7,457 nt of DNA from Clostridiales bacterium (GTDB taxonomy: Bacteria; Bacillota; Clostridia; Lachnospirales; WQUN01), in assembly GCA_031289625.1 (NCBI GenBank), contig JAITPB010000048.1:1-7457 (forward strand). The letters run 5' to 3'. Within the stretch, counting starts at the first letter, position 1. Every line of letters begins with the position of its first letter. Positions 1 to 5,784 of this stretch are shown piece after piece. Under the pieces are notes generated by a model. It worked only from the letters and a program-made list of their open reading frames with translations. It ran no database searches and was not told the DNA's origin. Position numbers and translations under genes: made by a program.

Positions 1-16
1 AATGCTATATTGCCAT

Positions 17-47
17 AAACGCCGGAAACAAGCCATTTCAGGCGTTT
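17..47. repeat. Inverted repeat upstream of the alaR-like gene
   Basis: AAACGCC (17-23) is the exact reverse complement of GGCGTTT (41-47). Inside it, GAAA (25-28) pairs with TTTC (36-39) after one mismatch, leaving a 7-nt loop. No T-run follows on either strand, so a simple intrinsic terminator is unlikely. It lies about 100 bp before an Lrp/AsnC-type regulator, and such proteins often bind imperfect dyads near their own promoters, so an operator is possible. A structured 3' end of an upstream gene is an equally open reading. Confidence 0.4.
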
Positions 48-59
48 GCTCACTTATTT

Positions 60-85
60 AGAATGGCCTATTTAAGCCGTTTTTT
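60..85 (+). terminator. Weak terminator-like hairpin, probably for an upstream gene
   Basis: Positions 60-67 can pair with 76-83 (8 bp, two of them G-U) around an 8-nt AT-rich loop. The 3' arm runs into a T-run ending at 85. The T-run largely overlaps the stem, so this is a poor but possible intrinsic terminator. It would insulate the alaR-like promoter from a gene to the left of the window. Confidence 0.35.
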
Positions 86-95
86 AGTCAGCCAC

Positions 96-125
96 CTGAA
101 ACGCAATAAGAGCCAAAAATATAAT
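96..125 (+). promoter_or_regulatory. Predicted sigma-A promoter of alaR-alaT
   Basis: A perfect TATAAT is at 120-125. The best -35 match, CTGAAA (96-101, four of six consensus bases), is 18 bp upstream. Transcription would start near 131-132, leaving a 5' leader of only about 13 nt that consists mostly of the ribosome binding site. The strong -10 and weak -35 would suit a regulated promoter, perhaps under AlaR itself; that link is inferred. Confidence 0.5.
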
Positions 126-144
126 AGTGAAGGGGGAAGCAGCC

Positions 145-630
145 ATGCGCACTGCTATATTGGAAATGCTGGAACATGACAGCCGTTTGTCGCCGGAAGA
201 TCTGGCGGAAAGGCTGGGCCTGCCTGCCGCGCCGGTGGCGGATGAATTGGGCAAAATGGCGGATGAACATGTCATCTGCGGGTATCACACGCTGATCAAC
301 TGGGACAAAACGGATCGGGAATTTGTCACGGCGCTGATCGAAGTGAAAGTGACGCCGCAGCACGGCATGGGTTTTGACAAGATCGCGGAGCGCATTTATT
401 TGTTTGACGAGGTCAAGAGCGTCTACCTCATGTCCGGCGGTTTTGATCTGACTGTCATTGTCGAGGGGCGGAATATCAAAGAGGTTGCTTATTTCATATC
501 GGACAAATTGGCGCCCATGGATTCGGTGCTCAGCACGGCTACGCATTTTGTGCTGAAAAAATATAAGGATCACGGTATCGTCCTGGAAAAATCCAAGAAG
601 ACGGATGAAAGGATGGTCGTATCCCCATGA
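145..630 (+). CDS. alaR: Lrp/AsnC-family transcriptional regulator, AlaR-like
   Basis: A 161-residue DNA-binding regulator. Residues 1-50 form the AsnC-type winged helix-turn-helix, and roughly 60-145 the alpha-beta RAM effector-binding and oligomerisation domain, including SGGFDL at 97-102. Length is normal for Lrp proteins. I chose the ATG at 145 because a purine-rich SD (AGGGGGAA, 131-138) sits 6 nt upstream. The in-frame GTG at 127 would add six residues, but it has no SD and lies between the predicted -10 box and the transcription start. The stop overlaps the aminotransferase start (ATGA, 627-630), so the two are translationally coupled. In Bacillus subtilis the equivalent pair is AlaR-AlaT, where AlaR controls alanine synthesis. 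The sequence resembles that family as I recall it, for example a GMGFDKIAERIY-type segment. The effector is presumably an amino acid, perhaps alanine. Confidence 0.85.
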   Translation: MRTAILEMLEHDSRLSPEDLAERLGLPAAPVADELGKMADEHVICGYHTLINWDKTDREFVTALIEVKVTPQHGMGFDKIAERIYLFDEVKSVYLMSGGFDLTVIVEGRNIKEVAYFISDKLAPMDSVLSTATHFVLKKYKDHGIVLEKSKKTDERMVVSP

Positions 631-1787
631 GCGGATCTTTTGTGGCGGAAAAAATCCAGGCGCTCCCGTTTTCGGGGATACGAAAATTTTTTGATATCGC
701 GAATGAAATAGGCGGCGTCATCTCTCTGGGCGTGGGCGAGCCGGATTTTGACACGCCCTGGAACATTCGGGAAGAAGCGATCTATCAGCTGGAGCAGGGC
801 AATACCATGTATTCGTCCAACGCGGGGCTTCCCGCGCTGCGGCAGGCCGTCGCGTACTATATGCGCAGCCGGTTCGCGCTGGATTATGCGCCCGCCTCGC
901 AGATTTTGATCACGGCGGGCGTCAGCGAAGCTTTCGATGCGGCCCTGCGCGCGGTTCTCAACCCCGGCGACGAGGTCGTCGTGCTGGAACCCTGTTTCGT
1001 GGCCTATAAGCCTTGCGTGCTGATGGCGGGCGGCGTCCACGTCGTCATTGACACCAAAGCGGAGAATGCGTTCCGCCTGACGCCGGAAGAGCTGAACGCC
1101 AAAATCACAAACAAGACAAAAGCGATTGTACTGGGCTATCCTTCGAATCCGACAGGCGCGATTCTGGAACGCGCGGATTTAGAAAAGATCGCGGAGGTTC
1201 TGCGGGACAGGGACATTTTGGTTATCAGCGACGAGATTTACGCCGAACTCACATATGGCGCGGATCATGTAAGCCTCGCGTCTTTGCCTGGTATGCTAGA
1301 CAAAACCGTTGTACTCAACGGCTTCTCGAAAGCTTTTTCCATGACAGGCTGGCGGCTGGGGTTTGCCTGCGGGCCGGCGGAAATTCTTTCCGCCATGCTC
1401 AAAATTCATCAATATGCTTTAATGTGCGCGCCTACCATCAGCCAGTACGCGGGCGTCGAAGCCTTGAAAAACGGCGGGGACAGCGTCGCCCGTATGCGCA
1501 GGGAATACGACGGCCGCAGACGGGTGATGCTCAGCGGCTTCCAGCGCATGGGCATGGATTGTTTTGAGCCGCGGGGCGCTTTTTATGCATTTCCTTCCAT
1601 TCAGAAGACAGGAATTTCCAGCGAGGAATTTTGCACGCGGCTTTTGTATGACGAAAAAGTGGCGGCTGTGCCGGGAAACGCTTTTGGCCAAAGCGGCGAA
1701 GGGTTTATCCGATGTTCCTACGCAAATTCAATGGAAAATCTGCAGGAAGCCCTGCGCAGAATCCAACGCTTTTTGGAGCAATTTTAA
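627..1787 (+). CDS. alaT: Class I/II PLP-dependent aminotransferase, AlaT-like
   Basis: A cytosolic pyridoxal-phosphate aminotransferase of 386 residues, typical for fold-type I. Family landmarks are all present: GVGEPDF near 35-41, YPSNPTG with PLP-ring Asn174, SDEIYAE with Asp202 and Tyr205, the Schiff-base lysine Lys235 in NGFSKAFSMTG, Arg243 for the phosphate, and Arg362 (FIRCSYA) for the substrate carboxylate. The predicted reaction is pyruvate + glutamate to alanine + 2-oxoglutarate. This rests on strong resemblance to B. subtilis AlaT (YugH), including its N-terminal GIRKFFDIA-like segment, and on pairing with the Lrp-type gene. Aspartate or another branched or aromatic amino acid donor cannot be excluded from sequence alone. 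Translation starts within the ATGA overlap. The last codons (Glu-Gln-Phe-stop) share an 11-mer with the tandem repeat after cimA. No clear terminator follows. Confidence 0.85.
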   Translation: MSGSFVAEKIQALPFSGIRKFFDIANEIGGVISLGVGEPDFDTPWNIREEAIYQLEQGNTMYSSNAGLPALRQAVAYYMRSRFALDYAPASQILITAGVSEAFDAALRAVLNPGDEVVVLEPCFVAYKPCVLMAGGVHVVIDTKAENAFRLTPEELNAKITNKTKAIVLGYPSNPTGAILERADLEKIAEVLRDRDILVISDEIYAELTYGADHVSLASLPGMLDKTVVLNGFSKAFSMTGWRLGFACGPAEILSAMLKIHQYALMCAPTISQYAGVEALKNGGDSVARMRREYDGRRRVMLSGFQRMGMDCFEPRGAFYAFPSIQKTGISSEEFCTRLLYDEKVAAVPGNAFGQSGEGFIRCSYANSMENLQEALRRIQRFLEQF

Positions 1788-1833
1788 CGAGACATAAAAA
1801 GTCATAAAATGTTTGAAAGCGCAGATAATATGG

Positions 1834-1865
1834 TTGACGCTTCCGGCGAATGTGTGTATTATAAT
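1834..1865 (+). promoter_or_regulatory. Predicted sigma-A promoter of rpsU
   Basis: TTGACG (1834-1839) is followed after 17 bp by TATTAT (1857-1862). This overlaps a perfect TATAAT at 1860-1865, which would need a 20-bp spacer. Either -10 puts the start near 1869-1872 and gives a leader of about 60 nt. The near-consensus boxes fit a highly expressed ribosomal protein gene. Confidence 0.65.
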
Positions 1866-1882
1866 GGTATTGTTGTATTGAC

Positions 1883-1895
1883 CCGCCCGGGGCGG
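1883..1895 (+). other. Small GC-rich hairpin in the rpsU leader
   Basis: CCGCC (1883-1887) pairs with GGCGG (1891-1895) around a 3-nt loop, early in the predicted rpsU 5' leader and about 35 nt before the start codon. It could stabilise the mRNA or serve as a protein-binding site, as several ribosomal protein leaders do. No known motif is recognised, and so short a stem may have no function. Confidence 0.35.
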
Positions 1896-1932
1896 TATGG
1901 CTTGGATTCAGCTATTGGAGGGAGGGATATTT

Positions 1933-2109
1933 ATGTCAGAGGTAAAAGTGAAAGAGAACGAGACCTTGGATAGCGCGCTTCGCCGTTTTAAAAGAAGCTG
2001 CGCAAAGGCTGGAATCATGGGGGAAGTGCGTAAGAGAGAGCACTATGATAAACCCAGCGTGAGGCGCAAGAAAAAATCAGAGGCCGCCAGAAAACGCAAA
2101 TACAATTAA
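1933..2109 (+). CDS. rpsU: 30S ribosomal protein S21
   Basis: A 58-residue, strongly basic protein of the small ribosomal subunit that binds near the 3' end of 16S rRNA and aids initiation. The family core ALRRFKRSCAKAG is followed by EVRKREHYDKPS and a Lys/Arg-rich C terminus (RRKKKSEAARKRK), both diagnostic of S21. The ATG at 1933 was chosen because GGAGGGAGGG (1918-1927) lies just upstream and the product then begins in the usual way (MSEVKV). A longer in-frame reading from 1897 adds 12 residues unlike S21. The gene has its own promoter and terminators and so appears monocistronic. It is functionally unrelated to the amino acid genes on either side. Confidence 0.97.
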   Translation: MSEVKVKENETLDSALRRFKRSCAKAGIMGEVRKREHYDKPSVRRKKKSEAARKRKYN

Positions 2110-2148
2110 CAAACGCCGGGAAGCGCGAAAATCTTTAAATTCAAAAAC

Positions 2149-2191
2149 AAAGTCATGTTTATGCGGACACCGCTTGAGCATGACTTTTTTT
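2149..2191 (+). terminator. Strong intrinsic terminator after rpsU
   Basis: AAAGTCATG (2149-2157) pairs perfectly with CATGACTTT (2179-2187). An inner GCGG-ACA-CCGC hairpin (2163-2173) caps the structure, and a T-run spans 2185-2191. It ends the rpsU transcript about 40 nt after the stop codon. Confidence 0.85.
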
Positions 2192-2195
2192 GCCG

Positions 2196-2223
2196 CGCGT
2201 TTTTTTGCATACGCGTCTTTTTT
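2196..2223 (+). terminator. Second, weaker terminator-like hairpin
   Basis: CGCGT (2196-2200) pairs with ACGCG (2211-2215) across a 10-nt loop, followed by TCTTTTTT (2216-2223). It lies between the main rpsU terminator and the ilv promoter and may catch read-through. The 5-bp stem is short, so activity is uncertain. Confidence 0.4.
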
Positions 2224-2228
2224 GCGTC

Positions 2229-2256
2229 TTGACAAATTTTAATTATCTGCTATGAT
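2229..2256 (+). promoter_or_regulatory. Strong predicted promoter of the ilv-cimA-leu operon
   Basis: A perfect -35 TTGACA (2229-2234) is 16 bp from TATGAT (2251-2256). The TGC just before the -10 makes it an extended -10 element. Initiation is expected near 2263, so the RNA starts about 370 nt before the terminator's end. A near-consensus, apparently constitutive promoter agrees with control being exerted downstream by the T-box. Confidence 0.8.
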
Positions 2257-2301
2257 TTTTATTATAGAGAGATATGCTATTCGCGAATGAAAATATAGTG
2301 A

Positions 2302-2356
2302 GCGGCGGAATGCCGTCTACATAGCCATTCATTTCGCAGGGGCGGCATTTTGCCGC
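2302..2356 (+). other. Long hairpin upstream of the T-box in the operon leader
   Basis: Positions 2302-2317 can pair without interruption with 2341-2356 (16 bp including three G-U pairs), enclosing a 23-nt loop. Within the 3' arm, GGCGGC (2341-2346) can instead pair with GCCGCC (2352-2357) as a local hairpin, so two exclusive folds exist. There is no T-run and no T-box motif in it. It lies between the transcription start and Stem I of the T-box, and is not a standard part of T-box leaders as I know them. Possible roles are 5'-end protection or a second regulatory input; both are guesses. Confidence 0.5.
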
Positions 2357-2370
2357 CTGTGATATCCCGC

Positions 2371-2629
2371 GCGTTGATTGAGACAGCTTTGAACGCTTAT
2401 TTTCAGAGAGCCGCTGGCTGGTGCGAAGCGGCAGACAAGCCTTCAAAGGCATCCCTCATGAGCATTTCCGCTGAAAGCTGAACGCCTCTAAGCGGCAAAC
2501 GGTTCGCCTCGTTATCGGCGAGGGTTTATTAGAACCCGCTGAGTGTTTTGCCGTGAGGCGAAATGAAACTAGGGTGGTAACGCGGAATTGGTCCCGTCCC
2601 TTGCTGTGACGCATGGGATGGGGCTTTTT
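2371..2629 (+). promoter_or_regulatory. T-box riboswitch leader, probably sensing tRNA-Ile
   Basis: The diagnostic T-box AGGGTGGTAACGCGG is at 2571-2585. Stem I is supported by GCGTT/AACGC (2371-2375 with 2481-2485), CAGCTTT/AAAGCTG (2384-2390 with 2474-2480) and GCTTAT/ATGAGC (2395-2400 with 2458-2463). The AGAGAG bulge (2405-2410) and the distal hairpin (2411-2431) with loop motif GGTGCGAA (2420-2427) are typical. Stem III is 2546-2563 with a GTGA tetraloop. In the antiterminator, AGGG (2571-2574) pairs with CCCT (2598-2601) and GCGG (2582-2585) with CCGT (2594-2597), leaving TGGTAAC as the bulge that contacts the tRNA ACCA end. Uncharged tRNA should stabilise this fold and allow transcription. 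The specifier is not certain: ATC (2451-2453) and ATT (2464-2466) are the candidates, both isoleucine, which suits the operon. Confidence 0.93.
2591..2629 (+). terminator. T-box-controlled intrinsic terminator
   Basis: GTCCCGTCCC (2591-2600) pairs over 10 bp with GGGATGGGGC (2615-2624), followed by TTTTT (2625-2629). The 5' arm is shared with the antiterminator (2594-2601), so the two folds exclude each other. The T-run ends only 20 nt before the proposed ilvN start. Confidence 0.92.
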
Positions 2630-2635
2630 ATATGG

Positions 2636-2643
2636 AAAGGAGG
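2636..2643 (+). promoter_or_regulatory. Ribosome binding site that decides the ilvN start
   Basis: AAAGGAGG is a near-perfect Shine-Dalgarno sequence. It lies 6 nt before TTG 2650, and downstream of the in-frame ATG at 2632, which it therefore cannot serve. Confidence 0.85.
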
Positions 2644-2649
2644 TCTGGC

Positions 2650-3180
2650 TTGAACAGACATGTGATTTCCATTCTGGTGGAGAATCATTCCGGGGTGCTG
2701 AGCCGGGTGTCGGGGCTGTTCAGCCGCAGGGGCTACAACATCGACAGCCTGAGCGTGGGCGTTACGGAAGATCCCCGCTATTCACGCATTACGGTGGCCG
2801 CCGTCGGCGACGGCGGAATCATCTCCCAGATCCATAAGCAGGTAGAAAAGCTCATTGATGTGCTGGAAGTCACGGAATTGGCGCCGAAGGATTCGGTCTG
2901 CCGGGAACTGGCGCTGATCAAGGTAGCCGCGAGCGCCGCCGCGCGTTCGGAAATCATCAGCATCGTTGAAATTTTCCGCGCCAACGTGATCGATGTTTCC
3001 CCCACCGCGCTGACAGTAGAAATGACGGGGCATCAAACTAAAATTGAGGCGTTTACACAGCTGCTCGCCCCGTATGGCGTTAAGGAAATCGTCCGCACCG
3101 GCCTGACGGGGATTCAGCGGGGCGCGAACACGCTCAAGCAGGAAGAGCAAGAAGAAAAAGATCAAGAAGAAAAAAATTAG
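2650..3180 (+). CDS. ilvN: Acetolactate synthase small (regulatory) subunit
   Basis: The regulatory subunit of acetohydroxyacid synthase, which activates the catalytic IlvB subunit and confers valine feedback. From the TTG at 2650 it has 176 residues: an N-terminal ACT domain (about 3-76) and the ALS small-subunit C-terminal domain (about 84-158). Asn12, Gly15 and Asn30 match Asn11, Gly14 and Asn29 of the valine site in E. coli IlvH, so valine sensitivity is expected. TTG was chosen for its ideal SD and because the product then begins MNRHVISILVEN, as in the family. The ATG at 2632 adds six unconserved residues, encoded partly by the SD itself. The last 14 residues are only Lys, Gln, Glu, Asp and Asn, encoded partly by a 15-nt repeat, and extend beyond the usual end. 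It is first in the operon; no ilvB is present. The symbol ilvH is equally usable. Confidence 0.95.
   Translation: MNRHVISILVENHSGVLSRVSGLFSRRGYNIDSLSVGVTEDPRYSRITVAAVGDGGIISQIHKQVEKLIDVLEVTELAPKDSVCRELALIKVAASAAARSEIISIVEIFRANVIDVSPTALTVEMTGHQTKIEAFTQLLAPYGVKEIVRTGLTGIQRGANTLKQEEQEEKDQEEKN
3148..3177 (+). repeat. 15-nt direct repeat encoding the IlvN tail
   Basis: Two adjacent 15-nt copies (3148-3162 and 3163-3177) begin with CAAGAAGAAAAA and differ by one base. They encode Gln-Glu-Glu-Lys-Asp and Gln-Glu-Glu-Lys-Asn. A degenerate third copy may follow after the stop (3181-3195) and run into the ilvC ribosome binding site. This suggests replication slippage at the gene junction. Confidence 0.7.
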
Positions 3181-3208
3181 CAAGAAATAAAGGGAAGGGA
3201 TCAAACAT

Positions 3209-4201
3209 ATGGCGAAATTATATTATCAGGAAGATTGCGATCCGCATTTTCTGGCGGACAAGAAAGTGGCCGTCATTGGCTTCGGCAGCCAAGGCCATGC
3301 CCACGCGCTCAATTTGCACGATTCCGGCGCGGACGTCATTGTCGGCCTGTATGAAGGCAGCAAATCATGGGAGCAGGCGGAGAAAGCGGGGCTGGCTGTC
3401 GCCGTGGCGGCGGAGGCGGCTCAACAGGCGCGCGTGGTTATGATTCTCGTCAACGATGAAAAACAGGCGAAACTCTACCGGGAGAGCATCGCCCCGCACC
3501 TGACGCCGGGCAAGTATCTGGCTTTTGCGCACGGTTTTAACATTCACTACGGCCAGATCGCGCCGCCGCCGGAGGTCAATGTGTTTATGATCGCGCCGAA
3601 AGGCCCGGGGCATACGGTGCGCAGCCAATACGTAGAAGGCCGCGGCGTGCCTGATTTGGTGGCGGTGCATCAAGATCCATCGGGCGACACGCTGAACGTG
3701 GCTTTGGCCTACGCGGCTGGCATCGGCGGCGCGCGGGCGGGCGTGCTGCAAACCACTTTCAAAGAAGAAACAGAAACGGATTTGTTCGGCGAACAATGCG
3801 TGCTCTGCGGCGGCGTTTCCGAATTGATGAAGGCCGGGTTTGATATGCTGGTGGCCGCCGGATACCAGCCGGAAAGCGCGTATTTTGAATGCGTCCACGA
3901 AATGAAACTCATTATCGATTTGGTCAACCAAGGCGGGTTAAGCTTCATGCGGTACTCCATCAGCGATACGGCGGAATACGGCGATTATTCTGTGGGCAAA
4001 CGAATCATCACGGAAGAAACCCGCCGAGAGATGAAAAAAGTGCTGGCCGAAATCCAGGACGGCACATTCGCGAAAAATTGGATTCTCGAAAACCAAGCGG
4101 GCCGCCCGCATTTTAACGCCATGCGGCGTATGGAGGCCGAAGAGCCCATTGAAACCGTGGGCCGGGAACTCCGCAAGATGATGACCTGGCTGAAGAAATG
4201 A
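3209..4201 (+). CDS. ilvC: Ketol-acid reductoisomerase (NADP+), class I
   Basis: Converts acetolactate, or acetohydroxybutyrate, to the dihydroxy acid by Mg-dependent alkyl migration and NADPH reduction: the second common step of valine, leucine and isoleucine synthesis. At 330 residues it is the short class I form. The Rossmann motif GFGSQGH is at 24-30. The cofactor loop GLYEGSKSW keeps Ser51 and Ser53, which favours NADPH, though the Arg often found at position 48 is Tyr. Catalytic residues are intact: His108, Lys131 (APKGPGH), Asp191 and Glu195 (TDLFGEQ), Glu227 and Glu231 (ECVHE), Ser252. An SD-like GGGAAGGG (3192-3199) precedes the ATG. The gap to ilvN is 28 nt, and the stop overlaps the cimA start (ATGA, 4198-4201), so translational coupling is likely. 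Confidence 0.97.
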   Translation: MAKLYYQEDCDPHFLADKKVAVIGFGSQGHAHALNLHDSGADVIVGLYEGSKSWEQAEKAGLAVAVAAEAAQQARVVMILVNDEKQAKLYRESIAPHLTPGKYLAFAHGFNIHYGQIAPPPEVNVFMIAPKGPGHTVRSQYVEGRGVPDLVAVHQDPSGDTLNVALAYAAGIGGARAGVLQTTFKEETETDLFGEQCVLCGGVSELMKAGFDMLVAAGYQPESAYFECVHEMKLIIDLVNQGGLSFMRYSISDTAEYGDYSVGKRIITEETRREMKKVLAEIQDGTFAKNWILENQAGRPHFNAMRRMEAEEPIETVGRELRKMMTWLKK

Positions 4202-5784
4202 GCCGCTCTGTCAGCGTCTATGACGCAACCCTGCGCGACGGCGCGCAGGCGGAAGGCATTTCCTTTTCTGTGGAGGATAAACTCAAAATCACCAAGGCGC
4301 TGGACGATTTGGGCCTTGGCTATATTGAGGCGGGCAACCCCGGATCGAATCCCAAGGATCTGGAATTTTTCCGCTGCGTCAAGCGCCTGGCGCCGCGCGC
4401 CAAAATCGCCGCCTTCGGCAGCACCCGCCGCAAAGACGCGCCTGTCGAAGAGGATAAAAACGCGCTCGCCCTGCTGGCCGCCGATACGGATGTGGTGACG
4501 TTCTTTGGAAAGTGCTGGGATTTTCATGTGACGGAGATTTTGCAGGCCTCCCTGGGGGAAAACTTGAAGATGATCCGGGATACGGCGGCTTTTTTCAAAC
4601 GCAATCACAAAGAGGTCATTTTTGACGCTGAGCACTTTTTTGACGGATACAAAGCGAACCCAGACTACGCTCTTTCATGCTTGGCCGCCGCTGCGGAAGC
4701 CGGCGCGGACTGCCTCGCGCTGTGCGACACCAACGGCGGCGCGTTTCCCCTGGAGATCTACGAGATCACCCAAAAAATAACGGCGGCTTTTGACATTCCG
4801 ATCGGCATTCACTGTCATAATGACTGCGGCATGGCGGCGGCCAACTCCGTCATGGCGGTGGAAGCCGGCGCGTCGCAGGTACAGGGCACGTTCACCGGCT
4901 TTGGCGAGCGGTGCGGCAACGCCGCCCTGTCCACTGTCATTCCCAACTTGCAAATCAAGAAATCCATGCCCTGCATCCCTCCCGACAGACTGCCGCTTCT
5001 GACGCGGACCGCCAGGCTGATCAGCGAAGTGGCCAATGTCAGGCTGAACGGGAGCGCGCCCTATGTGGGCCGTTCGGCGTTCGCGCACAAAGGCGGTATG
5101 CATATCGACGCCGTGCTGAAATCCTCCCTCAGCTTTGAGCATATTGATCCGCACCGCGTGGGCAACGCCCGTAAGATTTTGACCAGCGAAATGGCGGGCC
5201 GGGGCGCTGTCCTGGCGAAAATTCAGAAAATCAATCCCGTCCTCATCAAAAATTCGCCGGAAACGGAAGCGATCATCCGCCGCGTGAAGGAACTGGAGCA
5301 TGAAGGGTATCAGTTTGAGGCGGCGGAAGGCGCGCTGGACATTATCATCCGAAAACAATTGGGCCGCTACAAGCCTTTGTTTGAACTGGTCAATCTCAAA
5401 ATTCTCGGTGAGCAGCCCTACGCGGAGGGCCAGAGCGCCGCGGCCATCATTAAAATTATTGTGGACGGCCAGGTGGAAATCACCGCGGCGGAAGGCGACG
5501 GACCGGTAAACGCCTTGGACAAAGCCCTGCGCAAAGCGCTGGAAGTGTTTTATCCGCGGATAGCGGACATGCGTTTGACGGATTATAAAGTAAGAGTCAT
5601 GGACGAAAAGTCCGGCACCGCCTCCCGCGTCCGGGTGCTGATCGAATCCACGGATGGAAACGAGAGCTGGACGACGGTGGGCGTATCGGCAGACATTGTC
5701 GAGGCAAGCTGGATCGCTTTGGTAGACAGCGTGGAGCTTAAACTGCTTCGGGACATCGAAAATGGCGCGGAACAATTTCATTGA
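4198..5784 (+). CDS. cimA: (R)-Citramalate synthase
   Basis: Condenses pyruvate and acetyl-CoA to citramalate, the first step of the threonine-independent route to 2-oxobutyrate and isoleucine. The 528 residues fit the long CimA family. The N-terminal DRE-TIM barrel has DATLRDG (9-15, with Arg13 and Asp14), the metal-binding HCHND (His205, His207, Asp209) and GFGERCGNA (234-242). A linker (about 290-390) leads to a C-terminal LeuA-type allosteric domain (about 390-520), usual site of isoleucine feedback. The segment YIEAGNPGSNPKD (43-54) is characteristic of this branch and not of classical LeuA. The operon supports the call: ilvC overlaps its start, and leuCD, able to isomerise citramalate, follow. 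Isopropylmalate or homocitrate synthase activity is the alternative but less likely. Its last codons and stop lie in the first units of a tandem repeat. Confidence 0.9.
   Translation: MSRSVSVYDATLRDGAQAEGISFSVEDKLKITKALDDLGLGYIEAGNPGSNPKDLEFFRCVKRLAPRAKIAAFGSTRRKDAPVEEDKNALALLAADTDVVTFFGKCWDFHVTEILQASLGENLKMIRDTAAFFKRNHKEVIFDAEHFFDGYKANPDYALSCLAAAAEAGADCLALCDTNGGAFPLEIYEITQKITAAFDIPIGIHCHNDCGMAAANSVMAVEAGASQVQGTFTGFGERCGNAALSTVIPNLQIKKSMPCIPPDRLPLLTRTARLISEVANVRLNGSAPYVGRSAFAHKGGMHIDAVLKSSLSFEHIDPHRVGNARKILTSEMAGRGAVLAKIQKINPVLIKNSPETEAIIRRVKELEHEGYQFEAAEGALDIIIRKQLGRYKPLFELVNLKILGEQPYAEGQSAAAIIKIIVDGQVEITAAEGDGPVNALDKALRKALEVFYPRIADMRLTDYKVRVMDEKSGTASRVRVLIESTDGNESWTTVGVSADIVEASWIALVDSVELKLLRDIENGAEQFH

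Noticed and set aside
1788..1833. Terminator after alaT
   Set aside because: Only a 4-bp ACAT/ATGT dyad is present, without a T-run; read-through toward rpsU cannot be excluded.
2288..2299. Tiny leader-peptide-like ORF (ATG-AAA-ATA-stop) before the T-box
   Set aside because: Too short, no SD and no run of branched-chain codons. Control is explained by the T-box instead of ribosome-mediated attenuation.
2448..2450. GGC (glycine) as the T-box specifier
   Set aside because: It is followed by a purine, but it sits in the arm of a local hairpin (2439-2450), and glycine makes no sense for this operon.
2613..2837. Overlapping + strand open frame across the T-box terminator and ilvN start
   Set aside because: It is out of frame with ilvN, begins inside the terminator loop, and has no SD or recognisable product.
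4675..5781. Long open frame on the - strand opposite cimA (368 codons)
   Set aside because: It mirrors a clearly conserved cimA gene, shows no family motif I recognise and is explained by codon bias of the + strand gene. The same applies to the - strand frames opposite alaR, ilvC and leuC.
4198..5784. Annotation as 2-isopropylmalate synthase (leuA)
   Set aside because: Sequence of the N-terminal barrel (YIEAGNPGSNPKD region) and the length resemble CimA more than LeuA, though the families share the DRE-TIM fold.
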